A DNA stretch of 64,000 nt from Panorpa germanica (GCA_963678705.1 OY783203.1:43834347-43898346), one strand, 5' to 3'; shown: positions 12,628 through 24,399, counted from the stretch's first letter. Notes: generated by a model not told the origin, from the sequence alone. Numbers and translations: made by a program.

Positions 12628-12720
12628 TTGCACGGAGACACGGGGCGTAAGGCACTGACTCAACCAACAGCTGACTTCGGTGCCAGACACTACGGCGCCA
12701 ACTGTCATACTCGTACCAAG
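12628..12720 (+). CDS. Possible isolated coding exon (31 codons), product unknown
   Basis: A 93 bp segment stands out as GC-rich in A+T-rich surroundings. It follows an AG (atatacactag) preceded by a branch-point-like ctaat and ends at AAG|gtcagt. Of the three forward frames only one is open, reading LHGDTGRKALTQ... to ...CHTRTK. The neighbouring sequence has the composition of introns. No partner exons were found, so the transcript is unknown. It could also be a 5' non-coding exon or a transposon scrap. Confidence 0.3.
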
Positions 12721-12840
12721 GTCAGTATTTTGTTTATCCAACTTCAATTATTGTCATTTAAGTCATGCGTTTACAAATATTTTCATCTTGAATACATTTT
12801 ACGTCAATTCTTTTTGTTTTATCCATAGAATATATTTGTA

Positions 12841-13415
12841 CTAGAGTTTATCCCCGTCGCAAGCGACGACTGTCTTTTGTGTGTGAATTGAATTTCATTT
12901 CAAATTTTCAAATTGAAATATTTAACTCGTTCTATATTACTTTACATATAACAATAAATAACATTTTTGAATTGTGAATATTTTTTTTAAATACGTTATT
13001 CAATTATTACGCAACCCAAAATTTGAGCTTTCTTTAAAGTTTACTATCGGGCTCCTTAAATTTCCCAGCGCCCCTTTTATACATTTTTGAATTTCTAAAT
13101 TTTGAAATAGGTTCACATTAAATAGCGTAATACAAATGCAAAATTTCAATTTTCTATATTTTACGAATTAAAAGTTATACAGAAAAAAGTGATTATTTTT
13201 TTTCAGTTTTTCCAAAATTACGGGTTTCTAGGAAATTAAGAAAAAAATCCGAGGACGCCAAAAGTCTTAGAATTTTTTCCTCTACGAAATAGACAATTTT
13301 TGAGGAAAATGCGCGGAGCCGTTTTCGAGTTGCCATACAAATTTCGAACCAAACATATAAGAAAATAAACATATAAACATACAGTTGGAAAATTATAATA
13401 TAGGATGATAGAAGA
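12841..13415 (-). mobile_element. Complete non-autonomous Helitron
   Basis: Read on the minus strand, the 575 bp element starts with TC (TCTTCTATCATCCTA, from 13415 down) and ends with CTAG (12844-12841). It is flanked by A on the 5' side and T on the 3' side, the classic Helitron A|T target. Ten bases before the terminal CTAG lies a perfect 6 bp hairpin (CGTCGC-aa-GCGACG, 12855-12868). It has no terminal inverted repeats and no Rep/helicase coding capacity, so it must have been mobilised in trans. The 77-codon open frame inside it (13193-13426) is not a gene. Confidence 0.75.
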
Positions 13416-14875
13416 TTTATAAACATTTTGATAATAATGACTAATAATTGAAACTAATTAATTGAAACCATCATGCATGATATAATTAGTTTCAAAACTG
13501 TATACTCATATTCACAAAATACTTTACTAACCGTGCAATAAAAATTCAAACTATGTTCAGGCCATGACAACCCTTATTTGTTATTTTAAATATTTGATAT
13601 TCAACTACGTAGTTATCTCTCTGTTACGAATATATAACGGTATAAATGTTATTATTTTTTATTTCTAAAAGGTAAGATCCTCAGTTGACGCTCAGGTGTC
13701 GGAAATGTGAGAGGTGTTTTATAAACCCCTGTGTAACACTTGACGTTCTTTTTGGTCTACTCGTACTGTCATACTACCCACCGTAACCTCCCTATTTGAA
13801 ACCATTCTTTTAAAACCATCTCCCAAAAAGTATCTCTATACTGTAGATCAGTGATGCACACGCGTTTATAATATTGGGTTAATACTAATTCTCGTTTTAT
13901 TTGTTTGGATATTTGTTAAAAATATCTACATGTTTTTTATTGAAGGGAAAATATTGAACGATTTAAATTTTTTTTGAGTGGTTAAAAACTCCATAACTAT
14001 TTTAAAATTTGAGTGTTTGCGTATATTATTTATTGTAATTTTGTTTAGAAACAACATCATATTAATTAATACAGAATCAACGACAAAGTGACGTCAGAGA
14101 GACTTTAAAAACGATGCTTATGATTGTCTCTTTAATTTTTACATTCCTATATACTTGCACTGCATTTTTAATTAGTAATGTCTTCTAAAATAAAATTAAA
14201 AAAATAATTGAATATCTACGCTCCTGTTACAGAACTATATTAATTTACTGTACAGACTTTTTTTAGCAGAAAGAAATACAATTCTATAAGCATGATATAT
14301 GTCATCTTCACAAATTTTAGGTATTTCTGAAGTTTACACCAGTGAACAGTAATGTATAACCTGTTGCTTTCCTGAGTGAATAGGCTCTGTAATTATTTTG
14401 TACAAACCAGTATAGTATAATTAAGACTTAAAACCGTTGGGATAACAGTTAAGCCACATTGTTTTTAGTTTTAATTTAAGGTTTTAACTTTATCACGCGT
14501 CATGCGTCAGTAATATACATTATTTTGTAATAATTACTATTTTTCCGTAATATAAATTATTGTATTTAATATAATTAATTTAATTTTTTTATATTTCACA
14601 AGCTGACATTTACATTTTAGTTTAAAACCTTAAATTAACACAAAAACTCTTTACCAAATATTCATTATAATTTTTTTTTCTTACTGTTTTACAACGATTT
14701 TAACTTCTATGTCAAATTCGCCGATCGTTATCCTTTCATGACTTGTTAATGAGACTTATTTCGATGAAAAACTGAGGTTGTCTGTATGAAATTTTGTAAT
14801 TGTCCTTTGATGTTATGGAAATATTGTTATTTATTGTAATTTTTACTCTGACGTTTAATTATAGCAATTAATCAG

Positions 14876-14990
14876 GGAACGATTGATCATACGAAATCAT
14901 ACGAATCAAATTTGTAGATAATTTAATGCTCTACAACTTTAGTAGAGCATAGGAAACAAGATATCTACAAAAGACCTTCGAAATTCAGAC
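14876..14990 (+). repeat. Dispersed repeat family B, copy 2
   Basis: It has the same ordered blocks as the copy at 5341-5490: tcatacgaa, aatttaatgctctacaactt, then ggaaacaagatatctac. Orientation is the same as copy 1. No ends could be defined. Confidence 0.4.
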
Positions 14991-15548
14991 TTATACTAAC
15001 TTATTTGTTAATTATTTGTTGTTATAATGTCCTTTCTTCCTTTCAAAAATGTTCAATGTTTTGATATTGCCCTTACCAAGAAACTCTTCAACGTCCCTGC
15101 CCTGCGTCAACTGAGTTCAGTTATTCGTTTCTCAACGAATTGTTTGTTTTTATTTGAATAGATAGACTTGACGGTTCATATATCATCAAGGATTGGATAG
15201 AAAAAAAAGAAAAAGAAGTTAATAAAAACAAATAAAGTAAATAATTTATGGTACTATTTGTGGAATAAGATAATTTCACAGCAGGTACTCTTCCATACTA
15301 AGTTTTATATTTATATACGATTTTCCCCGCTTTTACTTAAAATAATTGCACTTTATTTCTGAAATCTTAAGTGTTTTATAAATATTTCATTCGGTACTAT
15401 AAAAGTAAGTAATATTATTTAATTGAATTTAATTTTTAATTGATACTGTATTTAAGGTAGTTGTATAGCTTACTGTACTGCGAATATAAGATATCCGATG
15501 CGGTTTATCCTACTTAACACTTTTGTGGAAGTACAGTCTCACTACTCT

Positions 15549-15568
15549 CACACACACACACACACACA
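15549..15568 (+). repeat. (CA)10 microsatellite
   Basis: Ten uninterrupted CA units; a short imperfect continuation lies near 15598-15608. Confidence 0.9.
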
Positions 15569-15867
15569 ATCTAATAGCATCAATAAGTGTTTCTACCCAC
15601 ACACACATCCATAATAATACAGATTTGATCGTGACAACTGTGCTGAGTATTACTGCATGTGTTGTTCAGTAGTCCAGTAGTTTTGTAGCAACATGAATGC
15701 GCTGTCGCCGAGTTAATGGAGAAATTCACCTTTTAAATAATATTATCTAGATATCGACATTTTTTATGAGGTTTGTGACTACGGTTTTATAATACATAAA
15801 ACTGCCTAATCAGTTTATGATTATGTATGCGCATAATCAATTTAACTTAACAGCAACAAATCCCATA

Positions 15868-15955
15868 AAATATATCTCTAGTCCAATGATCGAACCCGAA
15901 GACACGACAGTCAGTGCCAAGCATCAATGCTCTCGTCAACTAAGCCGTCAGCTAT
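15868..15955 (-). repeat. SINE fragment (tRNA-derived head)
   Basis: The minus strand reads as a tRNA-like RNA polymerase III promoter. A box A-like segment (ggcttagttgacgagagc) is followed about 40 bases later by a box B-like cgggttcgatcattggac. The SINE body and tail are not recognisable. It is not a functional tRNA: there is no acceptor-stem pairing and no anticodon arm. Confidence 0.65.
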
Positions 15956-17320
15956 TGAAAATAGAATACAAAGAATAAGAGCAATAAGTGTTTAACAAAA
16001 TAACAGTTAAAATTAACCATAAAAGTATATTAACTATACTAATAATATTAGTGTGAACTATTTTGAACACAAAATTTTTATTACTCTTTATTTTTTATTA
16101 CTCTTTTTTTATTTTACTCTTAAATAAACCATAGAGGCGTTAACACCACATAAGAAATTAAAACTAATAAATAAAAGTAAAATTAACCAATATATAAGTA
16201 GTATTTATTTATAAAAAAAGGACTAGTAAACAACCTTTTCATAGACTGAAACTCAAAATCTACGAGTACAATAAAATAAGTACAGTAGAGTAAATATTAT
16301 ATAATAGAAGTTACAATTTAGCTCAACGTAGTTTAGTTAAGAATCTATTTAAGCCGCAGATATACAATTGTAAGAGTATAGTCGTATATACTATATTTCC
16401 TTATTCTGTCAAGATTTTTATGTGACGTCAATAAAACCCAGGGCTTTTAACTGTTTCTCACAACATTAAGCCATTTCAGATTTATATGTTTATGTGTTAC
16501 GTCCCTCTGGCCTCTACCTAACATTCTACCTAAGTGACTAAGTGCAATCAGGCACCTTACTCCGATTCCAAGTACTCTATTCGTTTTATAGAGTACTACA
16601 GATAGAAAACGGAGTACAATGTAAGACATTTTGAATTATGAACGACAACAAAAAATATCATTGAAAATCTCGTAGCTCTCTGTAAGAATAAAACACAACA
16701 AAATAAAGAGCGTTAATGTGAATCGTATAACACTGTAACACTGTAACTTCGCTCAAAACAACATTCTCCTTCTAGTGTCGTAGTGTCGTATAATAAACAT
16801 TTATTAGGAGTTGAAGTGCATCCTTTTATATTGATTAAGAATTTTATATATAAGTATATGGTATACATTGGCGTCCGAAGGAAGGGATCTCGATATTGAC
16901 ATTTTAATGATAAAATGAATGACTGAATAAAATGAAATTTATTAAACATTTGCACTGGATAAAAAGGATCATGTTCAAAATATACTTGTTGTACTTGTTT
17001 CTCGGCAAATTCTACTCAATTCATTGAGTTCGTATAGTTGAGCCTGAGGATAAATGTAGTCCAGTGCCGTAGCTACCGCCGTATCTGTCGTATCAACGAT
17101 ACGGGGGCCCCAAACGTGTGTAAGCTAAAATTAGTACAATATTATCCACAATCTCACTTAAACTCTTAGGCAGTACTTAGCTTAGTTCTGAGAACTATTA
17201 ATTGTATGTAATAAGGTATAATCAATAAATAATTATTTTAATTCAAGGCGAGCGTTTTTGTTTCTTTTGTAAAAATATTTACCCAATATTTGGGTCACAC
17301 AACAAATTTTGATACGGGGT

Positions 17321-17326
<6 letters not shown>

Positions 17327-17378
<52 letters not shown>
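17327..17378. repeat. (AT)n microsatellite
   Basis: About 26 uninterrupted AT units. Confidence 0.95.
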
Positions 17379-17382
<4 letters not shown>

Positions 17383-18036
17383 TGCTTGTATGTTTACAGT
17401 AGGAATTTGTATGCCCAATATTTACGCATAATATATTTGTACAGTATTTTATCAGAATTTCCTAACCTATATTTTCAGAGATATCGCCAGCGGCAGTAAA
17501 ATGAATAAATTTTATCCTATTTTAGTGTGAAATTAAATATTCATTTTAGAATAGGAAGCAGTCTTAAAGTTGAGTTTGCAAATAGAATCAAAGGGGTGTT
17601 GTAGCTCATAACGTTAGATAACGTTAATGGTAACGCTTATAACGCGTACATTTGACTGCGAGTAGAATCGTTTGTATACATACGAGCATAGAATCCGTAA
17701 AGATATATCTAACACATAACGATCAATCAAAGAACTTCAGCACAACTCACACATACGCGTACATACGCGTACTTTGAGAACCTCCTTTATTATGTAATAT
17801 AAATCAGCTTAAAATTGTTATGTATATATAGGGAGTTCGTTTTTTAACGACGATATTTTAGTATGATTACGTAATTATTTCAGTTTTGTACTCTAATATT
17901 TAACCCTTTGATGAAAAGTGATATATTACATAATAAATAACGTTACATTGGCGTAAGATTGCCCTAAATAAAGTTAACGGGCTGGGTTCAAAATTTGTTA
18001 GTACTTAGCGCATATTCGCAGAGTAAATCTTAAAAA

Positions 18037-18039
<3 letters not shown>

Positions 18040-18112
<73 letters not shown>
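18040..18112. repeat. (AT)n microsatellite
   Basis: About 36 AT units with a single interruption (atgtat) near 18068. Confidence 0.95.
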
Positions 18113-18114
<2 letters not shown>

Positions 18115-19002
18115 ATAAATATATATGGCCACTCAAAGTTATTCTTATTAAGGTAATTTGTACGAACAATGCCAGATTTATTTTAATTACTACAAAACAA
18201 AACAAAGTTTTAAGAAATATTTTTTAAATCTGTTTGTTTAACTCACCATATTTTTTGTGTAGCGAAATAGATTTTTATTTTACTTGTTTTTTTACATTAC
18301 ATAATGTTTTAAAGGTTATATAGTTATATTTAAACCACTCTAAGGCTAAGCATTAGATACTTATTTTAACCTCAAATCCTTTACAAAATCTTTGCATTAA
18401 AGAAATAAAGTAACAAAAAATAAACAAAACAAAAACAAACCGAAATAAACAAGTACTTTAAAATAAGAACAAATATAAACATTAAAAAAGCTTTTTTAGA
18501 TTAACTTAAATAAAATATATTTTAACCTAACACGAAGAAAATACTCGTATATTTTAAGCAAACTTGAATACAAATAGAATTAACAAAACTTCTTAATGCC
18601 ATTTCTGCATTCCGAAAAATACTATTTTTATTTTCATATACCATGTAATTTTGTCTATATACACGTATTTACATACGTAAATAATATATGCAATTTTTAT
18701 AAATAAGTTTTTCATTTCTGTTAATTCGATTTTATGAGGGCACCCACTGAGAGCCAGTGTCAAATCTTGCCCCGGTTCGAAAAAATCATAGATGCGGTAT
18801 TGACTAAACTTCACTTTTGAATCAAGCTATCAGTGAACAACTACCTTAATTACTTAAACGTAACGTTTTTTATGTTAAATAAACGATATTAGTCTGTGGT
18901 TTACCAGTTATTATACAACCACAACATATTTACTATTTTTTAACCCTAGATCAAAAATAGAAGCTTGCAATGCTACTATATAATGCTCCAATCTAAAAAT
19001 AC

Positions 19003-19158
19003 ATGAACAAAAAGAGGCGACGCCACTCATACTCATACCGACGCCGTGCCGTGTTGGTACTGCTCTTCACTGCTCTTTCGACTGTAATGCTATATAACAA
19101 ACGACGTTTAGGAAATTCCATCTGTATCTGTCACTTAAAATCGTACTGCCAATTATAG
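19003..19158 (+). CDS. Small ORF (51 residues) with basic N-terminus and hydrophobic stretch; doubtful
   Basis: It begins MNKKRRRHSYSYRRR and continues with a hydrophobic run (AVLVLLFTALSTVML) followed by NKRR, a pattern like a short type II signal anchor. The first half is GC-richer than its flanks. There is no homolog that I recognise, no clear polyadenylation signal close by, and no splice site in a frame compatible with the terminal exon proposed at 20382. It may be a chance frame. Confidence 0.2.
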   Translation: MNKKRRRHSYSYRRRAVLVLLFTALSTVMLYNKRRLGNSICICHLKSYCQL

Positions 19159-19310
19159 CAAACCGAGCAGCAAATGCTTGTATATTTCTAAATATGTATG
19201 CTACCCGTACAATAAACAGATCTTAGGGTAAAAGGGTCTTAGGGTCTGAATATAAAGATATTACTTATAGAGTTAAAATATCAAAAAATTAATGGAGGTT
19301 TTTTACTTAC

Positions 19311-19367
19311 CGAGAAATTGAACTGCAGACTTCAAGTTGAGATCGTGTGTTTTAGAAATCAGTGCAT
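19311..19367 (-). CDS. Likely internal coding exon (57 bp), gene unknown
   Basis: On the minus strand a strong acceptor (ctttatttttcag) is followed by 57 bp and then a consensus donor (CTCG|gtaagtaaaa). Only one frame is open; it reads ALISKTHDLNLKSAVQFLG, with two bases of a split codon at the start and one at the end. The length is a multiple of three, so the exon could be skipped without a frameshift. I do not recognise the peptide. No other exon of the same gene was found nearby, so the gene would have long introns, as in developmental or neuronal genes (inference). Confidence 0.4.
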
Positions 19368-19509
19368 CTGAAAAATAAAGAAAATTTATTAACTTTTTTT
19401 TGAGAATCAGTACAACTGAAAAATAATTATTTGTAAAAACTTAATTAAGAAACTTTTTAAGAAATAAAAGATTATGAATTATCTTTACGATGTTGCAACA
19501 GTATTTTAA

Positions 19510-20109
19510 GGGAATTATATACAGTTAGGAAGCTCAAAAAAAAGTATTTTTTTAAGAATTCTTACTGAGAAGACTTTTAAATGTTTTAATGTAAAAATTT
19601 GTACACATATTATGGTAACTTTTAGCTGTATTTTAACATTTTTGTATTTATAAAAAATAATGTATAATCTAGTAATTAATTGAAGGAATAAGCAAAATAT
19701 TTTTTTTTGACAAATTGGTGGCAAGAAATCGATTTTTGACCAAAATTTTGGCCTTAAATTGTTTATAAAAAAAAATATTTCTCGGTGAGAAAAAACCTTC
19801 GACTAATTACTAAAAAATATACTTAATAAGCTTGTGTTAAAATTTTAGACTGATCCGTTCAGTCGTTTTCGAAAAATCTTGAAACACAGTTTCTGTAAGG
19901 TAGTTGAAAAAACACAGTTTTCAGAAAACGCATTTAAAGTTTCAAAAGCACTTTACATAGAGTACAAAAATTTTTTTTTCAACTACCTTAACTACGAAAA
20001 TAATCGCCGGATTGAAATTTTCTGTGTGTGTACTTAAATATATGTACATTACGAAAATGAAATTTAAAAAAAAATCGATTTTTTGAAAATTCTAACTGTA
20101 TATAACCCC
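19510..20109. mobile_element. 600 bp non-autonomous DNA transposon with TTAA target duplication
   Basis: The terminal inverted repeats are gggaattatatacagttag at the left and ctaactgtatataacccc at the right. They match over 18 positions with a single-base length difference. The element is flanked on both sides by TTAA (19506-19509 and 20110-20113), the duplication made by piggyBac-type transposases. The inside is A/T-rich with homopolymer runs and no transposase. A second internal pair (a 'gtaaggtagttgaaa' block near 19895 and tttcaactaccttaac near 19977) adds foldback potential. The family is inferred from TSD and TIR only; other TTAA-targeting superfamilies are possible. Confidence 0.7.
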
Positions 20110-20381
20110 TTAAATAATTGTTATAGAAATGTTTCTTCAAATAAATGTAGTTATTTTTGCTTCTAGTTCAGCACTGATTATCCCTAAAAAATATACGGTT
20201 ATATACAAGCACTCGCTATATATTCTACACTTTTGCAACGAGTACCACATTATCACAGAGTAAGGGCATAGTTCCCTTTTCCACAGTTCTTGCACCAAGC
20301 GATGTAAGCAGAAAACCTGTATTTGATGTTTAAGTACCGCTTAGAACTTGGAATTAAACTTCAGTATTTTTTATTCTATAG

Positions 20382-20497
20382 AAACAACTTTTAAAGCTAT
20401 ATTTTTAGATGATCTGAATCAAGTTAAAGGTGCTAGTGCTACTGCTAGTGCTACTGCTACTGGTGGTGGTTCTACTATACGTCAAATACGAGTGTAA
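20382..20497 (+). CDS. Possible terminal coding exon (37 residues), gene unknown
   Basis: A pyrimidine-rich acceptor (ttttttattctatag) is followed by an open frame entered two bases into a codon. It reads TTFKAIFLDDLNQVKG, then an Ala/Ser/Thr/Gly low-complexity stretch from a GCT/AGT/ACT/GGT triplet run (about 20430-20476), then STIRQIRV and TAA. A canonical AATAAA lies 85 bases downstream (20582-20587). Acceptor, open frame and poly(A) signal together fit a last exon. The upstream exons were not found and the triplet repeat alone could mimic a frame, so certainty is limited. Confidence 0.35.
20430..20476 (+). repeat. Triplet-repeat tract
   Basis: Imperfect trinucleotide repeat of gct/agt/act ending in ggt units. 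It lies inside the possible terminal exon described at 20382-20497. Confidence 0.7.
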
Positions 20498-20879
20498 ACC
20501 CAGGGCTTATGTTTGCTGTGTAAACGTGCAGAACGCTGTGTTTGCTATGTTCATAAATCGTGATTCGATCGCTGTAAAACAAATAAATCTGTGATTACAT
20601 ACTGCGAATAGAAGGGTTTTACCGTTTTATTTTTAATTTATACTTACATAACAACCGGTAGTAAATTATATTAAATATCTTCATATTAGGATATATTTTA
20701 GCAGAAAATATCTTTAATATCATTCATACTTTCATTGGTGTATATATTCTCTTGTATATTAATTACATATTTTTGTAATATAAATGAACTATTATTAGTC
20801 TAGTGAAATAAGGATTAAACCTCGGAATAAAAGATAATAAGCTAAAACTTTTCATAGACCTTTGTTTTGACTTGCTAGA

Positions 20880-20995
20880 AAGTCTTATATAATCTTGTGT
20901 TCGCGTCATAACATATTCGAAGTAAAAGGTCACAAAAATCCTTCATACATCTTGTTTCCTATGTGTCATATGTTATTAAAGGTTACTATAACATG
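20880..20995 (-). repeat. Dispersed repeat family B, copy 3
   Basis: It contains the reverse complement of the blocks seen at 5341-5490, including catcttgtttcctatg. Copy 4 in the opposite orientation follows about 460 bases later. Confidence 0.35.
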
Positions 20996-21454
20996 CAGAT
21001 CATAAAATTCGCATATTTAACCACATTCAATTAATTCGCAAAAAATAATAATTTTCCTTCCCGAGATATAATGCGAAGAGTTGCAGGCTCGCAATTTTTT
21101 GTTTTGTTTTATAAAACCTCTTCATTTAGATTTAGAAAACAATTAGATTTTTGAAAAATGTTGCCGTTCATAAATTTTGCCAAATTTAGTCTTTCATTTA
21201 CCGTGAAAATAATTACAATATGTTAACCGGTTCTTTAGACATCGCATTTATACGATCGTGGTGGCAGCCATTTTGAATTTTCCATAAAACAGGAAAAGAG
21301 GGAGTTTAAGTGGTTCCACATTTAAAAATTATCTACTCATTAAATACTTTCACTGTACCAAATTTCAAAGTTCTATCAGTAAGTGCAGTATTAACCTGCA
21401 CTGCTTTTCTACAAATAAATCCCGTGATAGCGTTATCACAATTTTTGCGCTAAA

Positions 21455-21560
21455 TCTTGGGAACGGTTGATCATATGAAAATAAGAATAATCTCAAATTT
21501 ACAGAGAATTTTATACTCTACAACTTTTCTAACCTCCGCTGCCTAACATATGACATCTTA
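21455..21560 (+). repeat. Dispersed repeat family B, copy 4
   Basis: A gttgatcatatgaaa block is followed by 'attttatactctacaacttt' and a degraded 'aacatatgacatct' end. It is the most diverged of the four copies. Confidence 0.35.
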
Positions 21561-23821
21561 GATCATTTTCTTATTTCTTATATAAAAAATAGTTAAAAAT
21601 TTTAAATGATATTATATGTTTATAACATCGTAAATTAAGAAAATTTTTCTGTTTTGCAAGTTCCAACTCTTGTATGTTATTACGTACTTACTTAATGTAA
21701 AATAACTTTATGTAATTTTTATAAAACTAACCTATTATATTTATAAGTTTAATTGTTTATCATCTAAAGTAATGTTATTAGATGCAATTTAGAATAAAGT
21801 GACAATATTTTTCTATTTTAAACGGAGTTAAACGGGCAAAATGTGTTTCCATGTATTTAGAATCAGTTAATATTTACTAATTATATTATTATAGAATTTA
21901 ACTCGCAAAAGTATACAACTATTATTAGAGTTAAGGAACACTCGTATTTAATTCAAATACAAATTTAATCAGTAAATAAATTCAGTGACGTCTGACACGC
22001 TGCGCTGTTAAAAGTTAAACACCTCACAAGTTTCTCACATTTAATACACAAATGTTTAATTTAAAAGACCCCCTGTATATTTATTAAATTTGTAACATGC
22101 TGTTAAATAATTTAACTTAACTAGATTGACATTTCAATGTTATCTGTACGAACGTGTGTATGTGTGATTCAGGATTTAGCTCTTTTGATATGTCTACAAT
22201 TGAATGATTTAAAGGTTAAACCCAGCATCAAATTAATATATGTTCTGTTTGCTATTTTCTGTGATGCGATCAAATTGATTTGCCCTTTGTACTTTAATCT
22301 GTAATGCTATTTAATTATTTTGAAATTCGCGAATATCTAACACTCCCACTTCTGATGTTTGTGAATTTCGTATAACTGGTATATATTTAAGCGGAAATTC
22401 ATGCTAAAAATCATACACTCAAATAATACATAATCCTCGTGTTAATGGATTAAAACGGAAGTTTATTTGCATATCACTAGATCTGATAAAGGCAGCTTCA
22501 ATTAAACGAATTTCATTTCATTTATAATTAAATTGAATTTTTTAATTTTCACGAGGTTTTTGGTGATGGAGATGATACGAGTATATACAAATATTTTACT
22601 TACTTTTTAATAATTGAAACATGTGGAAGATACTCGTATGTTCATTCAATTAAAAACTCAATTTTTGGGATAAAGTATCATCTATTTGAGCTCTTTTTAG
22701 ATGTTTACAATTACTTAATGTTACCAAACTATACGCATAATATAAAAACGAGTCTGATTTTTTAAAAAATATCCACCGCAAATTTTTGTATGCTATTGAT
22801 ACAGTCACTATGTATAATATAGCGAGCGGGTATTAGATTTGCTAGTAAAGGGTTTCTGAAAAAAAAAGGTCTGGAGGCGTGATTGGGCCGTTTTTTTTTT
22901 AATTTGAATTTTTGCCATAGTGACTAAACTCAAAAAACTCAATCGTAATCGCGGCATCCATCGCGCGCATTGCTGCTTTCAATGGTTGTCAAATACAAAT
23001 TAAATAATGCCGCTTGCTCTAAATTTGACAGTAGTCTATTAATAGATATCAGTTGACGGGAGCTGCGCGGAAAATTAAAAATTTCACTGATTCAAACTAC
23101 CCTATACTATTAACGATCAAAAGTGCTGCCACAGGAAGGGATTATCAATAAGTGTTATCCTGCAAATTATTGAGTTGCTCTACATCTGGCATCAATATGG
23201 ATAACTAAATAATAAGCAGGTGTGAATCGGCATAGTGTGGCCATGTCTTTATATTAAAAGAATAATAGCGTAATTTAACAGCTATACTAATTATACAAAG
23301 TAACCAATACAAACAGGAGTACAGAATGACCGTGTATTCTGTGTGTGCGTGTGTTTTATTTGTAAGGGCATGTGGGATATACACTTAATGCATAATTTAT
23401 TACCGAATGTAAGACATAATTTTTCTTTAAATAAAATTAATGTACACCTGTTGAAATCGATATAAAAGCTTGTTTGTACGCGTAACTACACATAGTAAGT
23501 CGTAACCCCTAGGTGCAATAAAATAATAATGTTACAAATCAATAATACGCCATTAGAAACATTACACAATATTAATAGATCTATAAAATATATAGGTGTT
23601 CTGCTTATTCTATTTATAACTGTTTTTACACGATGTTGGTCTGTGTATGATTATTGTACCCTATTACGATATAACATAAAATTCAGTAAACAATTTATAT
23701 TTTAACGTGTATGTTACGTAAATACTGCACGGGAAAATGAAATATAAATTATTGGTTTTTATAAAACAAGCTTTTTTATTTATTTAAATGAACAAATAAG
23801 ATTTAATTTAACTTGATAACT

Positions 23822-23892
23822 CTTCGAGAATCTAACCTGAAGATATGACGGTGTGAAGCATCAATGCTCTCACCCACTGTGTCGTCCAAAAG
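23822..23892 (-). repeat. SINE fragment (tRNA-derived head)
   Basis: On the minus strand 'gacacagtgggtgagagcat' matches the box A region of other copies ('agtggcggagagcattta' at 49826). The box B region is degraded (ttcaggttagattctcgaag). Confidence 0.55.
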
Positions 23893-24246
23893 CTTATTTA
23901 TATTTGCATTTTTCAGTGACCTTACGTAAAATTGGTCTTATAAATTATAAAATGAAACTTACGTACACTGCAAAGAAATTGGTTAAAGAAATATTAGACG
24001 CCTTTTTCTTATATTTTCGATAATGTTTTTTAGCGACACAGTTAATATATAATTACTACATGATAAAATGACATTTGAAGAATACTTTGTAAAATTTTTA
24101 TAAATAAATGTCAAGAAATGACGCATTGACTGCGAATCTCCGCAGACGTTAAAAAAAAAGTAACATTGCGGTGCCATTCATAACTCATCACTGGATTTTC
24201 TGAAATCGAAAAACCGAAATGATTTCATTAGTTGATATGTTTCAGA

Positions 24247-24399
24247 AGGTAATGCTGTCGAGTTTTTTTTTATCGATTTTTCACTTTTTTACACCACTTA
24301 AAAGTCAAAATACTGATTTTTCATGAAAAAAATCAGAAACTTTGTTTTTTTAAAATACGATAAAATTAAAAAATAAAAGGAAACTCGACAGCGTTACCT
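24247..24399. repeat. Foldback element with 19 bp inverted arms
   Basis: Left arm aggtaatgctgtcgagttt (24247-24265) and right arm aaactcgacagcgttacct (24381-24399) are reverse complements with one mismatch. About 115 bp of A/T-rich sequence lies between them. This fits a small MITE or the tip of a longer foldback transposon. Obvious target duplications were not found. Confidence 0.55.

Larger units (their letters stand above)
13430..18990. other. Repeat-rich intergenic DNA
   Basis: No gene is supported. Contents include dispersed repeat family B at about 14876-14990, a (CA)10 microsatellite at 15549-15568, a SINE head at 15868-15955, and long (AT)n arrays at 17327-17378 and 18040-18112. A 'ccagtgccgtagctacc' segment near 17070 resembles a common arthropod transposon fragment. 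Open frames containing Ile-Tyr repeats come from the (AT)n arrays. Confidence 0.5.

Noticed and set aside
15868..15955. tRNA gene suggested by box A and box B
   Set aside because: No cloverleaf (acceptor and anticodon stems absent), and the same sequence heads many SINE copies.
17290..17499. Frames with Ile-Tyr repeats (also 39483-39671 and 47315-47590)
   Set aside because: Translations of (AT)n microsatellites.
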